Part shown: positions 19,428 to 29,246 of the stretch, piece by piece
Layout of the letters: every line of letters begins with the position of its first letter
Numbering within the stretch: the stretch's first letter is position 1
Assembly: GCA_032027165.1 (NCBI GenBank)
Contig: JAVSMO010000001.1
Span: forward strand, 2,937,570-3,001,569
Direction of reading: 5' to 3'
DNA length: 64,000 bases
Source of the DNA: Denitratisoma sp.
Lineage (GTDB): Bacteria; Pseudomonadota; Gammaproteobacteria; Burkholderiales; Rhodocyclaceae
The notes under the pieces: generated by a model
Database searches by the model: none
The model's input: only the letters and a program-made list of their open reading frames with translations
What the model was told of the DNA's origin: nothing
Translations under genes and position numbers: made by a program

Positions 19428-21413
19428 ATGGTTTCGACACTCAATGCGCCGCAGCGCGATGCGGTGAAGTATCTCGACGGTCCGCTGCTGGTGCTGGCCG
19501 GCGCCGGTTCCGGCAAGACGCGCGTCATCACGCAGAAGATCGCCCATCTCGTCGAACAGCGCGGCTTCAGGGCCGAGCACATCGCCGCCATCACCTTCAC
19601 CAACAAGGCAGCGAAGGAAATGCGCGAGCGGGTGAAGCGGCTGCTGCCCGGCCAGCCGCTCGACTCGCTCAACGTGTCCACCTTCCACGCCCTCGGTGCG
19701 CGCATCCTGCGCCAGGAGGCGAAGGTCCTCGCGCTCAAGCCGCGCTTCTCGATTTTCGACGCCGCCGACAGCGGCGCGGTGATCGCCGAGCTGGCGAAGG
19801 AGGCCGACAAGGCGCGGCTGAAGGCCCTGCAGTGGCGCATCTCCGGCTGGAAGAACGCGCTGGTCGAGCCGGGCGAGGCGCTGTCGCTGGCCGAGGACGA
19901 ACTGGGGCTCGCCGCGGCGCGGCTCTACGGCGACTACGAGCAGGCCCTGCGCGCCTACCAGGCCGTCGACTTCGACGACCTCATCCGCCTGCCGGTGCGG
20001 CTGTTCGAGTCGGAGGCCGACGTGCTGCTGCGCTGGCAGGGCAGGCTGCAGTACCTGCTGGTCGACGAGTACCAGGACACCAACCGCAGCCAGTACCGCC
20101 TGATGCGCCTGCTCGCCGGCGCACGCGCCGCCTTCACCGCCGTGGGCGACGACGATCAGGCCATCTACGCCTGGCGCGGCGCCGACGTCGAGAACCTGCG
20201 CATCCTGCAGAGCGACTTTCCGCAGCTGAAGGTCATCAAGCTCGAGCAGAACTACCGTTCGACGACGCGCATCCTGAAGGCGGCCAACGCGCTGATCGGC
20301 AACAACGAGAAGCTGTTCGACAAGCGCCTGTGGTCGGAGCACGGCCACGGCGACGCCATCCAGGTCAGTGTCGCCCGCGACAACGAGCAGGAGGCCGAGC
20401 AGGTCGTCATGAAGCTGATGGCGCACCGCTTCGAGCACCGCGGCAAGTGGGGCGACTACGCCATCCTCTATCGCGGCAACCACCAGGCGCGCGTCTTCGA
20501 ACAGCAGCTGCGCAACCAGAAGATCCCCTACGCCATTTCCGGCGGCCAGTCCTTCTTCGACAAGGCCGAAATCAAGGACCTCGTCGCCTGGCTGCGGCTG
20601 GTCGCCAACAGCGACGACGATCCCGCCTTCATCCGTGCCGCCACCACGCCGCGCCGCGGCATCGGCGCCACCACGCTGGAGGGGCTGGGGCGGCTCGCCG
20701 GCGTGCGCCACGCCTCGCTCTTCGCCGCCGCCTTCGACGACGCGGCGGCCGGCTACCTGAATCCGCGCCAGCTCGAAGCGGTGCGCGAATTCGGCAACCT
20801 GGTGAACAAGCTGGAATGGCGCGCCCAGCGCGAGCCGGCGCGCCAGGTGCTGGAGGACTTCCTGCGCGCCATCGCCTACGAGGCCTGGCTGTTCGACAGC
20901 TGCGACCCGCGCGAGGCCGAGACCAAGTGGGCCAACGTGCGCGACTTCGTGGACTGGCTGTCGAGGAAGGGCGATGAGGAAGGCAAGACCCTGCTCGAGC
21001 TGACGCAGACCGTGGCCCTGATCTCCATGCTGGACAAGGCCGAGGACGGCGGCGACCAGGTGCAACTCGCCACCCTGCACGCCGCCAAGGGGCTGGAGTT
21101 CAAGCACGTCTTCCTGGTCGGCGTCGAGGAGGGCATCCTGCCGCACCGCGAGTCGATCGACGCCGGCACGGTGGAGGAGGAACGGCGCCTGATGTACGTC
21201 GGCATCACGCGCGCCGAGCGCAGCCTGACGATCTCGCATTGCGAGCGGCGCAAGACCGGCAAGGACTGGCGCGAGTGCGAGCCCTCGCGCTTCATCGCCG
21301 AAATGGGCGACGACCTGAAGCTGACCGGCGGCAAGGCCGCCGAGCCGGCCGACCGCGCCTCCGGCGCTGCCCGCCTGGCGCAGATGCGCGCCCTGCTGGC
21401 CGGTGCCAAATAA
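19428..21413 (+). CDS. rep: ATP-dependent DNA helicase Rep
   Basis: A 661-residue superfamily 1A helicase. Motifs in order are Walker A 'AGAGSGKTRVIT', Ia 'AAITFTNKAAKEM', II 'VDEYQDTNRSQYR', III 'VGDDDQAIYAWRGA', IV 'EQNYRSTTRILKAAN', V 'LHAAKGLEFKHVF' and VI 'YVGITRAERSL'. The sequence follows E. coli Rep rather than UvrD throughout, including length. Rep clears proteins from DNA ahead of the replication fork. No strong SD is seen before the ATG; the DNA motif occupies that position. Confidence 0.95.
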   Translation: MVSTLNAPQRDAVKYLDGPLLVLAGAGSGKTRVITQKIAHLVEQRGFRAEHIAAITFTNKAAKEMRERVKRLLPGQPLDSLNVSTFHALGARILRQEAKVLALKPRFSIFDAADSGAVIAELAKEADKARLKALQWRISGWKNALVEPGEALSLAEDELGLAAARLYGDYEQALRAYQAVDFDDLIRLPVRLFESEADVLLRWQGRLQYLLVDEYQDTNRSQYRLMRLLAGARAAFTAVGDDDQAIYAWRGADVENLRILQSDFPQLKVIKLEQNYRSTTRILKAANALIGNNEKLFDKRLWSEHGHGDAIQVSVARDNEQEAEQVVMKLMAHRFEHRGKWGDYAILYRGNHQARVFEQQLRNQKIPYAISGGQSFFDKAEIKDLVAWLRLVANSDDDPAFIRAATTPRRGIGATTLEGLGRLAGVRHASLFAAAFDDAAAGYLNPRQLEAVREFGNLVNKLEWRAQREPARQVLEDFLRAIAYEAWLFDSCDPREAETKWANVRDFVDWLSRKGDEEGKTLLELTQTVALISMLDKAEDGGDQVQLATLHAAKGLEFKHVFLVGVEEGILPHRESIDAGTVEEERRLMYVGITRAERSLTISHCERRKTGKDWRECEPSRFIAEMGDDLKLTGGKAAEPADRASGAARLAQMRALLAGAK

Positions 21414-21443
21414 AAAAGGGGCGGATCACTCCGCCCCTTCTTG
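21414..21443. terminator. bidirectional rho-independent terminator between rep and cytochrome gene
   Basis: GGGGCGGA-TCAC-TCCGCCCC is a perfect 8-bp stem with a 4-base loop. On the minus strand it is followed by a run of T (TTTTTTATTT), a strong terminator for the cytochrome gene. On the plus strand it is followed by TTCTT, which would serve rep less well. Confidence 0.8.
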
Positions 21444-21460
21444 CGCAAAAAGGGCCGCGC

Positions 21461-22288
21461 TTACTTCGCCGCGGCCGCCATGTACTCCACCGCGGCGCGG
21501 ATGTCCGCATCCGGAATCGAGGCATTGCCGCCCTTCGGCGGCATGGCGCCCTTGCCCTTGAGGGCGCTGGTCGTGAGGGCATCGAGGCCGGTGGCCAGGC
21601 GCGGCGCCCAGGCCGCCTTGTCGCCGAACTTCGGTGCGCCGGCCACGCCGGCAGCATGACAGGCCACGCAAGCCATGTCATAGGTCTTCTTGCCGTTGCC
21701 GGCGGCAGGAGCGGCGGGCGCAGGAGCAGGAGCCGCAGCGGCCGGGGCCGGTGCGGACGTCGCGGCCGGAGCGGGCGCCGCCGGCGCTGCCGCTGCTTCA
21801 GCCTTCGGCGCAGCCGGTTCCTTGAAGCCGGCGCCGGATTTGTTCGCCAGCCAGGCGACGACGCGGGTGAAGTCGGCATCGGAAACATCCGCGCCGCCCT
21901 TCGGCGGCATGGCGCCCTTGCCCTTGATGCCGGAGGCGGCCAGCTTCTCCAGGCCGACGCCGATCCGCGCCGCCCAGGCGGCCTTGTCGCCGGTCTTCGG
22001 CGCGCCGGCAACGCCGGCATCGTGGCAGGCCGCGCATGTGGCCTTGTAGATTTCTTCGCTGCTCCGTGCGGCCTTGGCGCCGCCTGCGCTGCCGGCAAGG
22101 GAAACCTGCGCCATCGGCTGGATGCGCCGCATCGCCGCTTCCTCGCCGAGATCGGCGGCGGGCTTGCCGCCGATCAGTTTGGCGACGAAGTAACCGCCGA
22201 TCGGGAGAGCCAGGGCCGCAACCAGGGCAACGGCGATCAGGGCCGGCGAGGCGCAAAGCCCGCCGCACTGCTCATTCTGTTCGGCCAT
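21461..22288 (-). CDS. membrane-anchored diheme cytochrome c (two c5-type domains)
   Basis: A 275-residue protein with an N-terminal membrane helix (about residues 15-40) and two class I cytochrome c domains. Haem sites are CAACH (Cys85-His89) and CVACH (Cys207-His211), each followed by 'GAPKxGDKAAWAxR' and a probable axial Met in 'GAMPPKGG'. The domains are about 80 residues each and very similar, joined by a roughly 40-residue Pro/Ala linker. This looks like an internal duplication of cytochrome c5. The ATG at 22288 has GAGGAAA upstream. It probably carries electrons in the periplasm to a terminal oxidase; the partner is not visible. Confidence 0.9.
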   Translation of the reverse strand: MAEQNEQCGGLCASPALIAVALVAALALPIGGYFVAKLIGGKPAADLGEEAAMRRIQPMAQVSLAGSAGGAKAARSSEEIYKATCAACHDAGVAGAPKTGDKAAWAARIGVGLEKLAASGIKGKGAMPPKGGADVSDADFTRVVAWLANKSGAGFKEPAAPKAEAAAAPAAPAPAATSAPAPAAAAPAPAPAAPAAGNGKKTYDMACVACHAAGVAGAPKFGDKAAWAPRLATGLDALTTSALKGKGAMPPKGGNASIPDADIRAAVEYMAAAAK

Positions 22289-22321
22289 GTCGGATTTCCT
22301 CAACTCGCTGTTAAAGCGGGA

Positions 22322-22327
22322 ATTATA
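22322..22327 (-). promoter_or_regulatory. probable -10 box for the diheme cytochrome gene
   Basis: TATAAT on the minus strand, about 34 bases before the ATG. The -35 region is weak. Confidence 0.4.
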
Positions 22328-22377
22328 ACGGTTCGGAATGGACGCTGAAGGGGAAAACCGCTATCCTGTGCAGCCTC

Positions 22378-22454
22378 GCGCCCGTAGCTCAGCTGGATAG
22401 AGTACTGCCCTCCGAAGGCAGGGGTCGGACGTTCGAATCGTCTCGGGCGCGCCA
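22378..22454 (+). tRNA. tRNA-Arg (anticodon CCG)
   Basis: A 77-base tRNA with CCA encoded. The acceptor stem pairs GCGCCCG with CGGGCGC. The anticodon arm is CTGCC-CTCCGAA-GGCAG, so the anticodon is CCG, reading CGG (Arg). The T-loop 'GTTCGAATC' and D-arm 'AGCTCAGCTGGATAGAG' are canonical. It is flanked by the cytochrome gene and a small minus-strand gene. No integrated element or duplicated 3' end is seen beside it. Confidence 0.97.
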
Positions 22455-22468
22455 GTTTTCCCGCCTTT

Positions 22469-22723
22469 TCAGATCCGCCTGGAAACCCGAAGGAGTTGCC
22501 GCACTTCGTTGAGAATGTGGTCCCGGGTCGGGTTCGGCGACTCGGATGCCGCCTGGCTTTGCAGGCTGAGCAGATCCGCCTCGAATTTCGCCGCATCCAG
22601 TTGCCGGGCTGCGGCGGCCGCGATGAGCGACACGGTTTGCTCGATCGATCGGAAGAGTTCCGCCAGGGATTGCCGCAGATAGGGCGAATCCCGCAATCTG
22701 GCTTCGAGTTCCTCCTGCTCCAT
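22469..22723 (-). CDS. small hypothetical protein
   Basis: An 84-residue acidic, helical protein starting MEQEELEARLRDSPYLRQS. It has GAGG-like bases (GGGGAGGGCGAG) before the ATG and no cysteines, membrane segment or signal peptide. No family is recognised. A short inverted repeat (CTCCCCT-TTCGG-AGGGGAG) lies across its ribosome binding region. It could be real but nothing in the context gives it a role. Confidence 0.5.
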   Translation of the reverse strand: MEQEELEARLRDSPYLRQSLAELFRSIEQTVSLIAAAAARQLDAAKFEADLLSLQSQAASESPNPTRDHILNEVRQLLRVSRRI

Positions 22724-22785
22724 CTCGCCCTCCCCTTTCGGAGGGGAGATTGTAGCTCAAAAGTGAACACAAGTTACGATAGGCT

Positions 22786-23235
22786 TTACTGCAGCTGTGC
22801 GGTGCAGTGCGCGCAGCGCGTGGCCTTGAGCGGAATGGTCGACAGGCAATGCGGGCATTCCCGCGTCGTCGGTTCGGCCGGCGCCGGCGCCGCCGCTTCG
22901 GCGCGCTTGAGCCGGTTCATCACCTTGATCGCCATGAAGATGGCGAAGGCGATGATGATGAAGTCGACCACCGTGTTGATGAAGGCGCCGTATTTGACGA
23001 TAGGCGCACCGGCCTTCTCGGCCGCCTCCAGGGTCTCGAAGGTCTTGCTGCCGAGGTTGACGTAGAGATGCTTGAAGTCCACGCCGCCGAGGAGCCGCCC
23101 GACCATGGGCATCACGATGTCCTTGACGAGGGAGTCGACGATCTTGCCGAAGGCGCCGCCGATGATGACGCCGACCGCCAGGTCGACGACATTGCCCTTC
23201 ATGGCGAACTCCTTGAATTCGCTGACGATGCTCAT
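22786..23235 (-). CDS. mscL: large-conductance mechanosensitive channel MscL with zinc-ribbon tail
   Basis: A 149-residue MscL, the pentameric stretch-activated channel that opens under hypo-osmotic shock. The N-terminal amphipathic helix and TM1 ('[20 protein letters not shown]') and TM2 ('[16 protein letters not shown]') are clear. The C-terminus carries an extra CPHC...CAHC module (Cys127, 130, 141, 144) after an Ala/Pro linker, a probable zinc ribbon absent from E. coli MscL. The ATG at 23235 has AGGAAAGGA upstream. Confidence 0.95.
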   Translation of the reverse strand: MSIVSEFKEFAMKGNVVDLAVGVIIGGAFGKIVDSLVKDIVMPMVGRLLGGVDFKHLYVNLGSKTFETLEAAEKAGAPIVKYGAFINTVVDFIIIAFAIFMAIKVMNRLKRAEAAAPAPAEPTTRECPHCLSTIPLKATRCAHCTAQLQ

Positions 23236-23363
23236 GTGCATTCCTTTCCTGTTGGACCGTTGCGGCATAAGTGTTGCCGGATTTGCACCGCGGCGCAATA
23301 TGCGTCGGCAATAGTTCTCTGCTAATCTGGAATTGCGATATCCGCACTGCCTGAGGGGGACTC

Positions 23364-25569
23364 ATGAAAGCCGTCAAAATCATCGCGTTTGTCTTGGGGG
23401 GGCTCGTCGTGCTGCTGGCGGCTGCGGCCGCGTTCCTCGTCGCCACCTTCGATGCCAACAAGTGGAAGGGCGAGATCTCCCAGCTGGTGCAGGAGAAGAA
23501 GAACCGCAGCCTGAAGATCGAGGGCGATCTGTCCCTCTCCCTGTTTCCCTCGATAGGCGTGCAGCTGGGCAAGGCGACGCTCTCCGAGCACAAGAGCGAG
23601 CAGGTATTTGCCTCCGTGAGCAATGCCCTCATTTCCCTGCAGCTGATGCCGTTGCTGTCGAAACAGGTGGTGGTGGACACCGTCGAGCTCGACGGCGTCA
23701 AGGCCCGGCTGGTGCGCTTCAAGGATGGCCGCATGAACATCGACGACCTTCTTGCGAAGGACGAGAAGGAGCCGCCGGCCCGCTTCGACGTCGCCGGCGT
23801 GAAGTTCGCCAACGGCGAGCTGGTCTGGCGAGACGAGAAGGCCGGCCAGGAGCTGACGCTGTCCGGCCTCAACCTGACGACCGGCCGCCTGGCGAACGCC
23901 GCCAGCGACAAGTTCGAGCTGTCGGCGACGCTGGTGGGAGCCAGGCCCCATATGGCAGCGGCGCTGAAGGCCGGCGGCGAATACCGCTACGACCTCGACA
24001 AGAAGAGCTACGGCGGCGCGAAGCTGGACGTGCGCCTGACGGGCGACGTTGCGGACATGAAGTCGCTGGATTTGACGCTGGCGGCCGCCGCCCTGCAGCT
24101 GAGCGGCGCGAACGAAATTGCGCTGGAACAGCTCCTGCTGACGGCAAAGGGCAAGGCAGCGGGCGATGCCTTCGAGGCGAAGCTGGAGGCGCCGAAGCTG
24201 GCACTGGCGGCGGACAAGGCGAGCGGGGCCGCCGTGAGCGCCACGATCAAGCTGGAAGGTGCCCAGCGCGCCGTCGACGCGAAGATCGCCCTGTCCGGCG
24301 TCGAGGGCAAAAGTCAGTCCCTGCAGGCCGGCAAGCTGACGCTCGAACTGGATGCCCGCCAGGGCGAGACCATGATCAAGGGCAACCTCGCTTCGGCCCT
24401 GGCGGCGAACCTGGAGAAACAGACGGTGGAACTGCCGGCCTTCAACGGCGAACTGAACGTGGCGAATCCGCAGATGCCGATGAAAGCTGTCCGCCTGCCG
24501 CTCACCGGCGGCCTGCGCGCCGACATCGACGGCCAGACCGCGGCCGTGCACGCCAACACCCAGTTCGACGAAAGCAAAATCGCCGCCAAGGTGAACGTCT
24601 CGCGCTTCAGCCCGCTGGCGCTGGGCTTCGACCTCGACATCGACCGGCTCAACGTCGACAAGTACCTGCCGCCGAAACCCGCCGCAGCCGAAGGCAATGC
24701 AGCGGGCAAGCCGGCGGCGGAAAAGCCGCTCGACTTCTCCGCCATCAAGGGGCTCAACGCCAGCGGCACGGTGAAGATCGGCCAGCTGCAGGTGTCGAAC
24801 GTGAAGGCCAGCAACGTGCGCCTGGAGATCAAGGCCGCCAACGGCAAGCTCGACGTCGCGCCGCTGACGGCCAACCTCTACGACGGCAGCCTGGCGGGCG
24901 CGCTGTCGGTCAACGCCAACAACAACCACGTAGCGCTGAAGCAGAACCTGGCCAACGTCAACATCAACCCGCTCATGAAGGATGCCCTCGACAAGGACGT
25001 GCTGGAGGGGCGCGGCAACGTTGCGCTGGACGTCGCGACCGCCGGCACCACCGTGGCGGCCATGAAGAAGGGCCTCAATGGCGCGGCGAGCATGAACCTG
25101 AAGGATGGTGCCATCAAGGGCATCAACTTGGCGAAGACCTTCCGCGAGACCAAGGCCGTCTTCACGATGCGAAAGGATGCCGTGCAGCAGGCGAAGCAGA
25201 CCGAGAAGACCGATTTCTCCGAGCTGTCCGCCACCTTCCGCATCGCCAACGGCGTGGCGCGCAACGACGACCTCAGCATGAAGTCGCCCTTCATCCGCCT
25301 GGGCGGGGCGGGCGACATCAACATCGGCGAGGACCGCATGGATTACCTGGCCAAGGCCAGCGTGGTGAACACCTCGGGCGGACAGGGCGGCAAGGAGCTT
25401 GACCACCTGAAGGGGCTCACCGTGCCGGTGCGGGTGAGCGGCCCCTTCGACAAGCTCGCCTACAACATCGAGTTCGGCGGCCTGGTGGCGGAAGCGGCCA
25501 AGGCCAAGGTCGAGGAGAAGGTCAAGGAAAAGGTGCAGGAAAAATCCAAGGATGTCCTCAAGGGGCTGT

Positions 25570-25580
<11 letters not shown>
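23364..25580 (+). CDS. AsmA family protein
   Basis: A 738-residue protein with an N-terminal membrane anchor (about residues 7-28) followed by an AsmA domain ('FDANKWKGEISQLVQEKKNRSLKIEGDLSLS' region) and a long repetitive beta-rich part ending in the AsmA-2 C-terminal segment. AsmA-like proteins sit in the periplasm and belong to the group now linked to phospholipid transport to the outer membrane. A GAGGGGG SD precedes the ATG. The C-terminal tail is Lys/Glu-rich. The last 11 bases overlap the convergent sirtuin gene. Confidence 0.88.
24310..24319 (-). repeat. GACTGACTTT motif, copy 3
   Basis: Exact copy on the minus strand, antisense inside the AsmA-family gene where the plus strand encodes K-S-Q-S. 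Context (minus strand) is CAGGGACTGACTTTTGC. Confidence 0.6.
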
Positions 25581-26307
<727 letters not shown>

Positions 26308-26361
26308 GTCCTTGACCCTTCCTGCTGGGACGCGACAGGCTCATGCTACCATCGCCGGCCT

Positions 26362-27186
26362 ATGGACTGGATCGTTCTGCTGCACGCCCTCATCCTCGGC
26401 GCGGTCGAGGGCTTCACCGAGTTTCTGCCGGTCTCCTCGACCGGCCACCTGATCCTCGCCGGCGACCTGCTCGACTTCAACGACGAGCGCGGCAAGCTTT
26501 TCCACATCGTCGTGCAGACCGGCGCCATCCTCGCTGTCTGCTGGGAATACCGCGCCAGGATCGGCAGCGTGGCCCGCGGCCTCGGCAGCGACCGCGGCGC
26601 GCAGCGCTTCGTCGCCAATCTCGCCATCGCCTTCCTGCCCCTGGCGATCCTCGGCCTCATCTTCGGCAAGGCGATCAAGGCGCACCTGTTCCAGCCCATC
26701 CCCGTCGCCCTGGCTTTCATCCTCGGCGGCGTGTTCATCCTCTGGGCGGAGCGGCGCCGGCATGTCGTCCGCTTCGAGTCGGTGGATGAGCTGCGCTGGC
26801 AGGATGCCCTCAAGCTCGGCTTCGCGCAGGCCTTCGCCCTGATCCCCGGCACCTCGCGCTCGGGCGCCACCATCATCGGCGGCCTGTTCTTCGGCCTCTC
26901 GCGCAAGGCGGCGGCCGAGTTCTCCTTCTTCCTCGCCATCCCGACGCTGTTCGCCGCCACCGCCTATCAGCTTTGGAAGGAGCGGGCGCTGCTGAATGCC
27001 GACGACCTCGGCATGTGGGCGGTGGGCTTCGTTTCCGCCTTCGTCTCGGCCTTCCTCTGCGTGCGCTGGCTGCTGCGCTACATCAGCACGCACGATTTCA
27101 CGGTCTTCGCCTGGTACCGCATCGCCTTCGGCCTGGTCGTGCTCGGCACGGCATACACGGGCGCGGTGGACTGGACGAATCCCTGA
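26362..27186 (+). CDS. uppP: undecaprenyl-diphosphatase (BacA type)
   Basis: A 274-residue polytopic membrane phosphatase that regenerates undecaprenyl phosphate for wall synthesis. The motifs '[17 protein letters not shown]' and '[13 protein letters not shown]' carry the catalytic Glu, Ser, His and Arg of the BacA family. Length is standard. No SD is obvious before the ATG. It is followed by the AAA ATPase gene after 7 bases. Confidence 0.95.
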   Translation: MDWIVLLHALILGAVEGFTEFLPVSSTGHLILAGDLLDFNDERGKLFHIVVQTGAILAVCWEYRARIGSVARGLGSDRGAQRFVANLAIAFLPLAILGLIFGKAIKAHLFQPIPVALAFILGGVFILWAERRRHVVRFESVDELRWQDALKLGFAQAFALIPGTSRSGATIIGGLFFGLSRKAAAEFSFFLAIPTLFAATAYQLWKERALLNADDLGMWAVGFVSAFVSAFLCVRWLLRYISTHDFTVFAWYRIAFGLVVLGTAYTGAVDWTNP

Positions 27187-27193
27187 GCGGGCC

Positions 27194-28675
27194 ATGAACG
27201 ATTTGCACGACCTGACGCTGATCCTGCAATCGCGCTTTCCGCTCGTGGTCATCGAGACGCACGAGGAGCCGCGCGTGCTGGCCCTGCTCGAGCAGGCGGC
27301 CAACCTGGAGGGCTGGGCGCTGTTCGTCTGGAGCATCGCCGACGGCCTGCGGCGCAGCAACAACAACCAGCCGATCACGCAGACCTACGCGTTCCAGGAT
27401 GCTCTGCGCCACATCGACAAGACGCCGCAGAACGGCCTCTATGTCCTGCTCGACGCCCATCCTTACCTCGACGATCCGGTCAATGCACGGCTGATCCGCG
27501 AGATCGCCATGGAGCACGGCAGGGCGGCGCGCACTTTGGTGCTGGTCAGCCCGCGCATCGAGCTGGATTCCGAGCTGGCGCGCATGAGCGCACGCTTCGC
27601 GCTTTCCGTGCCGGACCTGGCGGCGATCCAGGCGCTGCTGCGCGAGGAGATGCAGCTGTGGGCGAGCCAGGGCGGCGGCGAGCCGGTGCGCGGCGAGAAG
27701 GAGGCGCTGCACCTGCTGGCGCGCCACCTCACCGGCATGGCCCTCGACGACGCGCGCCGGCTGGCGCGCCAGGCCGTCCGCGACGACGGGCTGATCACCC
27801 GCAAGGATGTCGAACGCGTGCTGCGCTTCAAGTACGACGCCCTTGGCGCCGGCAGCGTGCTGAGCCTGGAGCTCGACACTGCCAGCTTCGGCCAGGTCGG
27901 CGGCGTGAGGAAGCTCAAGCACTGGCTGGAATTGCGGCGTGAAGTGTTCGTCGGTGAGGGTGCCGCCGGCCTGCAGACACCGAAGGGCATCATGCTGCTC
28001 GGCGTGCAGGGCAGCGGCAAGAGCCTCGCCGCCAAGGCGGTGGCCGGTGCCTGGGGCGTGCCGCTGCTGCGGCTGGATTTCGCCACGCTCTACAACAAGT
28101 TCTTCGGCGAGACGGAGCGCAACCTGCGCGAGGCGCTGGCCTCGGCCGAGGCCATGGCGCCCTGCGTGCTGTGGATCGACGAGATCGAGAAGGGCCTGGC
28201 GAGCGATGCGTCGGGCGGCACCGACGGCGGCGTCTCGCGCCGCATCCTCGGCACCTTGCTCACCTGGCTGTCGGAGCGCAAGGGCCGCGTCTTCATCGTC
28301 GCCACCGCCAACGACATCGAGCAGCTGCCGCCGGAGCTGATCCGCAAGGGCCGGCTCGACGAGATCTTCTTCGTCGACCTGCCGGATGGGCCGACGCGCG
28401 CCGAGATCTTCGCCATCCACCTGGCGCGGCGCGAATTGCAGGCGGAAGGGTTCGACCTCGACGCGCTGGCCGGGGCGGCGGAGGGATTTTCCGGCGCAGA
28501 GATCGAGCAGGCCGTCGTTTCCGCCCTGTACGAGGCGCATGCACGGAAGCAACCGCTCGACCAGGCGCTGCTGCTGGCGGAAGTCGGCCGCACGCGCCCG
28601 CTCTCGGTCGTGATGGCCGAGCGGGTGGCCGCCTTGCGCGACTGGGCGGCCGACCGTACCGTTCCGGCGAACTGA
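27194..28675 (+). CDS. Ycf46-like AAA ATPase
   Basis: A 493-residue protein. The first 250 residues ('SRFPLVVIETHEEPRVLALL', 'YVLLDAHPYLDDP') match the N-terminal domain of the Ycf46 family of cyanobacteria and plastids. The C-terminal AAA module has Walker A 'GVQGSGKSLAAKA', Walker B 'VLWIDEIEKGL', sensor 1 'VATANDI' and an arginine finger region 'IRKGRLDEIFF'. Ycf46 has been linked to inorganic-carbon use in cyanobacteria; its role in other bacteria is unknown. The gene is followed after one base by a YqiA esterase and then a methyltransferase. Confidence 0.85.
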   Translation: MNDLHDLTLILQSRFPLVVIETHEEPRVLALLEQAANLEGWALFVWSIADGLRRSNNNQPITQTYAFQDALRHIDKTPQNGLYVLLDAHPYLDDPVNARLIREIAMEHGRAARTLVLVSPRIELDSELARMSARFALSVPDLAAIQALLREEMQLWASQGGGEPVRGEKEALHLLARHLTGMALDDARRLARQAVRDDGLITRKDVERVLRFKYDALGAGSVLSLELDTASFGQVGGVRKLKHWLELRREVFVGEGAAGLQTPKGIMLLGVQGSGKSLAAKAVAGAWGVPLLRLDFATLYNKFFGETERNLREALASAEAMAPCVLWIDEIEKGLASDASGGTDGGVSRRILGTLLTWLSERKGRVFIVATANDIEQLPPELIRKGRLDEIFFVDLPDGPTRAEIFAIHLARRELQAEGFDLDALAGAAEGFSGAEIEQAVVSALYEAHARKQPLDQALLLAEVGRTRPLSVVMAERVAALRDWAADRTVPAN

Positions 28676-28676
28676 C

Positions 28677-29246
28677 ATGATTGTTTACCTGCACGGGTTC
28701 CGCTCCTCCCCGCAATCGACCAAGGCGCAGCGGCTGAAGGCGCACATGGAAGCGCGCGGCCTCGGCCACCTGTTCTGGTGCGGGCAGCTGCCGCCCTCTC
28801 CGAGCGCTGCGATTGCCCTGGCCGAGAAGCAGATCGCGGCGTCTGCCACGCCGGTCACCGTGGTGGGCAGTTCGCTCGGCGGCTATTACGCGACGCATCT
28901 CGCCGAGAAGCATCGTCTGAAGGCGGTGCTGGTCAATCCGGCGGTGGTGGCGCATCTCTCGCTCGCCGAATTCGTCGGGCCGCAGACCAACCTGTACACC
29001 GGCGAAACCTTCGAGTTCAGGCCTGAATACATCGACGCGCTGTGCGCCATCGAAGTGACGCGCATTTCCCGTCCGCAGGATTTCCTTCTGCTCGTCGAAA
29101 CCGGCGACGAGGTGCTCGATTATCGCCAGGCGGTGGCGAAATACGCCGGCGCGCGGCAGGCGGTGCTCGAGGGCGGCGACCACAGCTTCACGCGCTGGCC
29201 GGACTACCTGGATGAGGTATTGCGCTTTGCCGGACTGCTGACATGA
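28677..29246 (+). CDS. YqiA-like alpha/beta hydrolase (esterase)
   Basis: A 189-residue hydrolase of the YqiA (UPF0227) family: 'MIVYLHGFRSSPQSTKA', nucleophile elbow 'VVGSSLGGYYATHLAEKH', acid Asp in 'ETGDEVLDYR' and catalytic His in 'GGDHSFTRW'. The E. coli homologue is an esterase with short acyl-ester preference; the native substrate is unknown. It begins directly after the AAA ATPase and overlaps the methyltransferase (ATGA), so the three form one run. Confidence 0.9.
   Translation: MIVYLHGFRSSPQSTKAQRLKAHMEARGLGHLFWCGQLPPSPSAAIALAEKQIAASATPVTVVGSSLGGYYATHLAEKHRLKAVLVNPAVVAHLSLAEFVGPQTNLYTGETFEFRPEYIDALCAIEVTRISRPQDFLLLVETGDEVLDYRQAVAKYAGARQAVLEGGDHSFTRWPDYLDEVLRFAGLLT

Noticed and set aside
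22378..22454. tRNA-Arg as the attachment site of an integrated element
   Set aside because: No integrase, no duplicated 3' end and no foreign-looking genes are found next to it.
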